Source of the DNA: Paenarthrobacter sp.
GTDB taxonomy: Bacteria > Actinomycetota > Actinomycetes > Actinomycetales > Micrococcaceae
DNA length: 64,000 nt
Assembly: GCA_031179305.1 (NCBI GenBank)
Contig: JAPSHX010000002.1
Coordinates: forward strand, 62,001-126,000
Direction: 5' to 3'
Part shown: in pieces, positions 59,078-64,000 of the stretch
How positions within the stretch are numbered: the stretch's first letter is position 1
Layout of the letters: every line of letters starts with the position of its first letter
Made by a program: the position numbers and the translations under genes
The notes under the pieces: generated by a model
What the model was told of the DNA's origin: nothing
Database searches by the model: none
The model's input: only the letters and a program-made list of their open reading frames with translations

Positions 59078-59260
59078 GCTTCTAGCCTACCGGGGGCCCG
59101 CAAAGTCGCGGAATTGAGGACCGCGTATGTGGATACTGTCACCACAGTCCACTCACAGGAACGGATACCCGACGCCACAGGCTGAACCATTACGCTGAAT
59201 TCAACGTTGTGAACACGTAGGAGGTGGCCTCGTTGGTCATCCCGGCACACGCATTATCCC

Positions 59261-59285
59261 TTGACGAAAAATGACCATTGACGAA
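59261..59285 (+). promoter_or_regulatory. TTGACGAA direct repeats upstream of the FMN lipoprotein
   Basis: TTGACGAA occurs at 59261-59268 and again at 59278-59285, a 17-bp period, 29 bp before the lipoprotein start. They could be a -35-like element or a regulator's direct-repeat site; no good -10 is seen. Confidence 0.35.
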
Positions 59286-59313
59286 TTCTTGTCCAGTTGA
59301 AACGAGCAGAACC

Positions 59314-59808
59314 ATGACTACGCCACTCCGCAAGAGCATCTACGTTGGTTTCGCCGGCCTCTCCATCATCGGAACAGCCGCTGCATGCGCCCCCACAACC
59401 GAAGCCCCCGCAACCCAAACCACCTCTACCCAGGATGGCGGCGGGGCCACTGCCAGCAGTCCTTCGTCGGCAAGCACGTCATCGTCAACGGCAGTGGCTT
59501 CCACCGGCGCTTCCGCCTACAAGGACGGAACCTACAGCTCGGACGGCACATACACTTCGCCCAATGGCCAGGAAACGGTGGGTGTTGAGCTGACGCTTGC
59601 AGCCGACAAGGTTTCTGCGGTCAAAATCACGGTTCACCCTTCCAATCCCAATACCAGGAAGTTCCAGGGCGAGTTCGCCAGCGGCATCGCCGCACAGATC
59701 GTGGGCAAGGACATAGACGAACTCAACGTCTCCAAGGTGGCTGGCTCTTCACTGACTTCCGGTGGCTTCAACGAAGCCTTGGAACAGATCAAGTCCCAGG
59801 CCAAGTAG
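59314..59808 (+). CDS. FMN-binding domain lipoprotein
   Basis: About 164 aa. A lipoprotein signal peptide (RKSIYVGFAGLSIIGTAAAC, Cys near residue 25) is followed by a Ser/Thr/Ala-rich linker (about 27-65) and an FMN-binding domain (about 70-164) with DGTYSSDGTYTSPNGQETVGV and a flavinylation-like site in VAGSSLTSGGFNEAL, where Ser replaces the usual Thr. ApbE-type enzymes attach FMN there. Encoded 5 bp before apbE. It probably acts on the outer face of the membrane as an electron carrier. Confidence 0.84.
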   Translation: MTTPLRKSIYVGFAGLSIIGTAAACAPTTEAPATQTTSTQDGGGATASSPSSASTSSSTAVASTGASAYKDGTYSSDGTYTSPNGQETVGVELTLAADKVSAVKITVHPSNPNTRKFQGEFASGIAAQIVGKDIDELNVSKVAGSSLTSGGFNEALEQIKSQAK

Positions 59809-59813
59809 CAGTC

Positions 59814-60686
59814 ATGCCGCACCCTGGCTGGAGCACCTTCCGCTTCGAAGGGATCGGTACGCAGTGGGAGATATCGACGCCGGACAGTTTGGTTGACGCT
59901 GTCCGGCGCGAACTGCTTGGGACGGTCGCGGAATACGACAAAACGTGGTCGCGGTTCAGGCCGGATTCCTTGGTGTCCGGCCTTTCCCGTTATGCAGGCA
60001 GGATTATCCTGCCGGGGCATGCCGTCGGCCTCCAAGAGGTCTATTCCGCGCTGTATCGCCTCAGTGGGGGCGCCATGACTCCGCTTATCGGCAGCAGCCT
60101 GGAACGGCTGGGTTACGACGCCACTTATGCCCTCACTCCATCGGGCAGCCCCCTCCCCCCGCCCCGTTGGGAAGACGTCCTTGATTGGGAAGGCACGGAA
60201 TTGGCGGCCAAAGAGCCGGTGGTTTTAGACATCGGAGCTGCCGGGAAGGGCCAACTCGTGGACCTCTTGGGGAAACAACTGCTGCAAAGGGGCCACACCG
60301 ACTTCCTGGTGGACGGGAGCGGCGACATGCTGCACGCCGGAAAACACCCGGTCACCGTCGCATTGGAGCATCCTTATAACCCCCGGCAGGCCATAGGCAC
60401 GGTGGAACTGGACAACTCCGCTCTGTGTGCCTCGGCCTCGAACCGCCGCACGTGGGGTGATGGTCTCCACCATGTCCTGGATGGAGTCACGGGCAAGCCC
60501 GTACACACCACGGTGGCCACATGGACCATGGCCGCGAGCGCGCTGGTGGCAGATGGGGTGGCCACGGCATTGTTCATGGTGGAACCTGCTGCGCTGGAGG
60601 AGGAATTCGAATTCTCGTGGCTTACGGTGTCCTCGAGTGGCGCTGCCGCCTTTTCGACCGGTTTTGAGGGGAGACTGTTCACATGA
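59814..60686 (+). CDS. apbE: ApbE-family FAD:protein FMN transferase
   Basis: 290 aa. Transfers FMN from FAD onto a Ser/Thr of the partner protein. Motifs: DIGAAGKGQLVDLLG (active-site region), HTDFLVDGSGDMLHAG (metal/FAD) and DGLHHVLDGVTGKPV with the metal Asp. No signal peptide or lipobox is visible at the N-terminus (MPHPGWSTFRFEGIGTQWEI), although many ApbEs are exported. It overlaps the next gene by 4 bp and shares an operon with its likely substrate. Confidence 0.9.
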   Translation: MPHPGWSTFRFEGIGTQWEISTPDSLVDAVRRELLGTVAEYDKTWSRFRPDSLVSGLSRYAGRIILPGHAVGLQEVYSALYRLSGGAMTPLIGSSLERLGYDATYALTPSGSPLPPPRWEDVLDWEGTELAAKEPVVLDIGAAGKGQLVDLLGKQLLQRGHTDFLVDGSGDMLHAGKHPVTVALEHPYNPRQAIGTVELDNSALCASASNRRTWGDGLHHVLDGVTGKPVHTTVATWTMAASALVADGVATALFMVEPAALEEEFEFSWLTVSSSGAAAFSTGFEGRLFT

Positions 60687-62185
60687 TTGCCGCTAAGTCC
60701 CGAGTGGACACTTGGTTGGGCCGCTTCACCATGTACCGCTTGATTCTTTGGGTGCTTGGCGTGTTGGCGGCCTACAGCATGGTCCTCAACGTCCTGGGAT
60801 GGCTGACCTTTGGCCTGCCTGAGATGTTGGTCCATTTGGTGCTCTGCCTGGGCGTAACCTATGCCTCCGGCCGACTCCTGGCACTGCTCTTTGGTGTCAA
60901 GCAGCATACGGAGTCGTCACTCATCACGGGGCTTCTGCTCTATTTCCTGTTCTGGCCCGACTTTGGGGTGATGGACATGGCCGGGGTTGCCCTGGCTTGC
61001 GTGCTGGCCAGCGTGTCAAAGTACGCTCTGGCCTTCCGCGGACGTCATATCTTCAACCCGGCCGCCACCGGAGCGTTCATCACTGGACTGACGGGGCTCA
61101 ATATCGCAACGTGGTGGGCTGCCACTCCCGCCATGCTTTGGCTCCTGGTTCCGGGAGTGCTGATTGTCCTTTACCGCACACGGAAAATGCTGATGGCCAC
61201 TGTGTTCCTCGTGGCTGCCACAAGCATCATTACCGTGGAACTCATCGCGCGCAACATGACGCTGGGGCAGGCCCTGTGGCAGTCCTTGGCGCAACGGCCG
61301 CTGCTGTTTTTCGTCGGCTTCATGCTTTCGGAACCCCTCACCCTGCCTCCCCGCCGCTGGCAGCAGTTGGCGCTTGCCGCCGTCGTGGGAGTCGTTTTCG
61401 CAGTCCCCTACAACTTCGGCTTCATTGCCAACTCCCCCGAACTCGCACTGCTGCTAGGCAACCTCATTGCGTTCTTCCTTGGACAGCGCGGCGGCGTCCA
61501 TTTGACGTTCAAGGGCGCCCGCCCCCTCACCCCCGCCAGTACTGAATTCAGGTTCGAACCGCAGCGGCCTGTGCGTTTTGCGGCCGGGCAGTTCATGGAA
61601 CTCAACCTGCCGCATTCCGGATCCGACGGCAAGGGCCGTCGCCGCGTCTTCAGTATCACCAGCCCACCTGGTGCGGCTGAGGTTACGTTCGGCGTGGGTA
61701 CGGCCGAGCCTCTGTCCGCAGCGAAGAAGGCATTACTTGCGCTTCGACCCGGGGACAGCGTTTCCGCGACAGCCGTCGGTGGAGATTTTGTTTTGCCGAA
61801 CGACGCCGGGAGGCCCATCCTGCTGATCGCAGCAGGAATCGGGATCACGCCCTTCCTGTCGCAACTGGCGTCCGACGACGCCTCACGCGACACCGTGATG
61901 ATCTACCTGGCGAAGGGTCGCGATGAGCTGGCCGCTGTGGAACAGCTGGAAGCCTCCCGTGCCAAGGTGATTGCCCGCCTAGCGGACGGTTCCACTCCCC
62001 CGGAGTTCATGGTCGACGCCGGTACGTCAAGAATCGATGCAGCGCGCCTTAGGGAGTTGGTACCGGACATAGGGGACCGGGAAGTCTTTGTCTCCGGCTC
62101 TCCAGCGAGCGTGGATTCCCTCCGCGCCGCAGCACGCGGTGCAGGAGCGCGTCGGGTCCACGTGGACTCGTTTGCAGGCTACTGA
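60683..62185 (+). CDS. NqrB/RnfD-like membrane domain fused to ferredoxin-NADP reductase-like domain
   Basis: 500 aa fusion. Residues about 15-275 have nine to ten membrane segments of NqrB/RnfD type, including the conserved HIFNPAATGAFITGL near residue 120. Residues about 280-500 form a flavodoxin-reductase module: GQFMELN, RRVFSITSPPG (FAD), ILLIAAGIGITPFLSQL (NAD(P)H) and a C-terminal VSGSP...DSFAGY. No iron-sulfur motif and no SGAT flavinylation site are present in the membrane part. It probably takes electrons from NAD(P)H across the membrane to the FMN lipoprotein encoded two genes upstream. Confidence 0.88.
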   Translation: MIAAKSRVDTWLGRFTMYRLILWVLGVLAAYSMVLNVLGWLTFGLPEMLVHLVLCLGVTYASGRLLALLFGVKQHTESSLITGLLLYFLFWPDFGVMDMAGVALACVLASVSKYALAFRGRHIFNPAATGAFITGLTGLNIATWWAATPAMLWLLVPGVLIVLYRTRKMLMATVFLVAATSIITVELIARNMTLGQALWQSLAQRPLLFFVGFMLSEPLTLPPRRWQQLALAAVVGVVFAVPYNFGFIANSPELALLLGNLIAFFLGQRGGVHLTFKGARPLTPASTEFRFEPQRPVRFAAGQFMELNLPHSGSDGKGRRRVFSITSPPGAAEVTFGVGTAEPLSAAKKALLALRPGDSVSATAVGGDFVLPNDAGRPILLIAAGIGITPFLSQLASDDASRDTVMIYLAKGRDELAAVEQLEASRAKVIARLADGSTPPEFMVDAGTSRIDAARLRELVPDIGDREVFVSGSPASVDSLRAAARGAGARRVHVDSFAGY

Positions 62186-62315
62186 TTCGAAGGTGTCGGG
62201 GCCGGGCCTGTTGCTCCTGCGCCATGACTTTCGTCTGCTGTGGCGGGTTTTCATTTGCGGCGCAGGGACTGCTAAGCTCTAGGACGTCCCACCGGCAACG
62301 GAGGGAACCCTGGAT

Positions 62316-62388
62316 GCCCTCGTAGCTCAGGGGATAGAGCGTCTGCCTCCGGAGCAGAAGGCCGTAGGTTCGAATCCTATCGAGGGCA
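62316..62388 (+). tRNA. tRNA-Arg (anticodon CCG)
   Basis: 73 nt cloverleaf. The 7-bp acceptor stem is GCCCTCG/CGAGGGC with discriminator A; the D-arm is GCTCAGGGGATAGAGC, and the anticodon arm TCTGC-CTCCGGA-GCAGA reads CGG codons through anticodon CCG. The T-arm holds GTTCGAAT. No CCA is encoded. A terminator follows at once. Confidence 0.97.
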
Positions 62389-62393
62389 CAACG

Positions 62394-62427
62394 AATACCC
62401 CGCCAGCCCTGCTGGCGGGGTATTTTT
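62394..62427 (+). terminator. Rho-independent terminator after tRNA-Arg
   Basis: A 13-bp perfect stem (62394-62406 with 62412-62424) with a 5-base loop ends in a T-run (62423-62427). It lies 5 bp past the tRNA. Confidence 0.93.
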
Positions 62428-62546
62428 GCGTGCCGATTACCGACTATCAGTTGCGGGCTTGCCGGGCTTGGACCGCAATATTGTCGGCCCCTGCTCCTAG
62501 TCTGATCTCAGTTGGTCATAACCATAGCCAAAGGGGTTTTGCCGTG

Positions 62547-63587
62547 ATGTGTTCAATCGTCCCGCCGTACATGCTGCGCAGGATTGCTGCCCGGAACGAA
62601 CCACGGCTCCGGGCAGTTGCCCGGGCCGCAAAGGAGTCGTTGCTGCACATCAAGGATCTGCAGGCCATACGCACAGCCCCCATCCCTGCTGCACCACCGA
62701 GCGCACGGCAAGCCAAACCGGGCCCCCCGAAGCGGACCATCTTCGATGCCGAGTCCTCCGAGACCTTGCCCGGACGCATTGTCCGTAAGGAAGGAGCCCC
62801 ACCCGTCGGCGACGTTGCTGCGGACGAGGCCTACGACGGCCTCGGGAGCACGCACCGGCTGTACGGTGAGATCTTCGGCAGGGATTCAATTGACGATGCA
62901 GGGCTCGCCCTGGATGCAACGGTTCATTACGGGAAGCTCTACGACAACGCCTTTTGGGACGGGAGCCAGATGGTCTTCGGTGACGGCGACGGCCAGATTT
63001 TTCAACGTTTCACCAAGTCCGTGAGCGTCATAGGCCATGAACTCGCCCACGGGGTAACCCAATACACGGCCAATTTGGCTTATCGGAACCAGGCCGGAGC
63101 CCTGAACGAGTCCATGTCGGACGTTTTCGGGGTCCTCGTCGAGCAGTATCTGAAGCAGGAGTCCGCCCGGGATGCCAGTTGGCTCATCGGTGAGGGCCTC
63201 TTCACGGATCAGGTCCAAGGCGCCGCCCTGCGCTCAATGAAAGCGCCGGGGACGGCTTATGACGACGACGTTTTGGGTAAGGACCCCCAGCCGGACTCTA
63301 TGGATACGTATGTACGGACGAGCGCGGACAATGGGGGCGTGCATATCAACTCCGGCATCCCCAACAAGGCCTTCTATGTGGTTGCCACGGAACTCGGGGG
63401 CAATGCATGGGAGGCGTCCGGCCAGATTTGGTACGACACCTTGACCAGTGGTTCCTTGCCGGCTACCTGCACGTTTGGAAAGTTTGCCAAGACCACGGTC
63501 GCAACTGCTGAGGAACTTTTCGGCACTGGATCAGCTGAACATGACGCCGTCCTGAAGGCGTGGGAGACTGTGAAGGTCAAGGTTTAA
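62547..63587 (+). CDS. M4-family (protealysin-like) metallopeptidase
   Basis: 346 aa zinc peptidase of the thermolysin family. The zinc site is VIGHELAHGVTQ (near 163-174), with the third ligand in GALNESMSDVFG and the proton-donor His in DNGGVHINSGIPNKAFY. There is no signal peptide; instead a short N-terminal region begins CSIVPPYMLRRIA, the PPY-L pattern of protealysin-type propeptides. Start ATG 62547 with AAGGGG at 62531-62536. The next gene encodes the likely inhibitor emfourin. Probably a cytosolic or non-classically exported protease. Confidence 0.92.
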   Translation: MCSIVPPYMLRRIAARNEPRLRAVARAAKESLLHIKDLQAIRTAPIPAAPPSARQAKPGPPKRTIFDAESSETLPGRIVRKEGAPPVGDVAADEAYDGLGSTHRLYGEIFGRDSIDDAGLALDATVHYGKLYDNAFWDGSQMVFGDGDGQIFQRFTKSVSVIGHELAHGVTQYTANLAYRNQAGALNESMSDVFGVLVEQYLKQESARDASWLIGEGLFTDQVQGAALRSMKAPGTAYDDDVLGKDPQPDSMDTYVRTSADNGGVHINSGIPNKAFYVVATELGGNAWEASGQIWYDTLTSGSLPATCTFGKFAKTTVATAEELFGTGSAEHDAVLKAWETVKVKV

Positions 63588-63644
63588 GTCAGGCGGCGGG
63601 ACCGGACAGGTTGGTTCGGTCCCTGCCGACTGGCTGACTAAGGA

Positions 63645-63971
63645 ATGTCGAACGAGAAGCAGCCGGTCATGAAGATCACCGTCCAACGCAGTGGAGGAAT
63701 CGCGGCGATGACACGTGTCTGGAGCGTGGATGCGGTGTCCCCCGATGAGAAGGAACGATGGGTCCCGATCGTTGAGGCCTGCCCTTGGGACGAAGCCAAA
63801 GGCCAGGCACGGACACCCGGCGAGCCGGACCGGTTCATGTATTCCATCCGTGCCGGGCAACGGCGGGCCACTCTTCCCGACCGCGCCGTAACGGGCCCCT
63901 GGCAGGAATTGGTGGAATGTGCCAAGGCCGAAGGTTCAGAGTCACGGGGCGGGTTCGGACGCCGCCGCTAA
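63645..63971 (+). CDS. Emfourin-like protealysin inhibitor
   Basis: 108 aa (or 100 if started at the ATG 63669, MKITVQRSGGIAAMTRVW). The opening KITVQRSGG pattern, the small size and the position 57 bp behind an M4 protealysin-like gene match emfourin, the proteinaceous inhibitor encoded with protealysin in Serratia. Its job would be to keep the protease inactive inside the cell. The 29 bases after the stop to the window end hold nothing visible. Confidence 0.84.
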   Translation: MSNEKQPVMKITVQRSGGIAAMTRVWSVDAVSPDEKERWVPIVEACPWDEAKGQARTPGEPDRFMYSIRAGQRRATLPDRAVTGPWQELVECAKAEGSESRGGFGRRR

Positions 63972-64000
63972 ATTTCGAGCGGCTTCAGCCGGCTTCCGGG

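Noticed and set aside
59078..59260. T-box or lysine riboswitch in front of argS/lysA
   Set aside because: No T-box consensus or conserved riboswitch elements visible; lysA follows argS by 4 bp with no leader.
62316..62388. Integration site of a mobile element at the tRNA-Arg gene
   Set aside because: No direct repeat of the tRNA 3' end, integrase or phage-like gene nearby within the window.

Overview
The window is a chromosomal segment of a high-GC Gram-positive actinobacterium. Gene order and protein character fit the Micrococcaceae, most likely an Arthrobacter/Paenarthrobacter-type soil bacterium; this is inferred from synteny and sequence character, not from a database search. Genes are densely packed, with many 1-4 nt stop/start overlaps. 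I see no insertion sequence, prophage, CRISPR array or rRNA operon. One tRNA gene (tRNA-Arg, anticodon CCG) is present.

Left part (1-31.5 kb): sbcD-sbcC (sbcC runs off the left edge), an aquaporin, two DUF202 membrane proteins, an ADP-ribosylglycohydrolase, a DUF4395 protein and a DnaQ-BRCT exonuclease. These are followed by a GntR/ABC transporter operon with a palindromic operator candidate, DedA, and the run murI - MBL hydrolase - rph - rdgB. Next come clpS-DUF2017, the NAD salvage pair pncB-pncA, an SF2 helicase, DUF3039, nagB, a second ABC transporter, an old yellow enzyme, a cysteine-less thioredoxin/TPR protein (CnoX/YbbN-like), a large orphan envelope protein, an AI-2E family transporter, an alpha/beta hydrolase, the mismatch endonuclease NucS, nagA and a cold-shock protein.

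Central part (31.6-45 kb): a long minus-strand array runs from a WecA/MraY-type glycosyltransferase through the two AtpI/AtpZ-like proteins and atpB-E-F-H-A-G-D-C. It continues with a DUF2550 protein, an exported-type esterase and an aminoacyl-lipid synthase-like protein whose N-terminal half resembles a rhomboid without its catalytic serine. The array could supply ATP synthase and lipid/wall modification functions from connected transcripts.

Right part (45-59 kb): the minus-strand order argS-lysA-hom-thrC-thrB-rho-prfA-prmC-sua5 reproduces, from memory, the mycobacterial Rv1292-Rv1301 order, but rpmE is missing between rho and prfA. Two glycosyltransferase genes (GT2 and WecG/TagA) lie between sua5 and the WecA-like gene; together the three look like an initiation module for a polyprenyl-linked cell-wall glycan. 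Repeats of interest are a 15-bp tandem array in the sua5 tail, a 30-bp array in the rho N-terminal insert, and a nested inverted repeat just after rho.

Far right (59.3-64 kb, plus strand): an FMN-binding lipoprotein, an ApbE flavin transferase and an NqrB/RnfD-like membrane domain fused to a ferredoxin-reductase module form a compact candidate flavin-based electron-export system. The tRNA-Arg follows, then a protealysin-type M4 metallopeptidase and its probable emfourin inhibitor.
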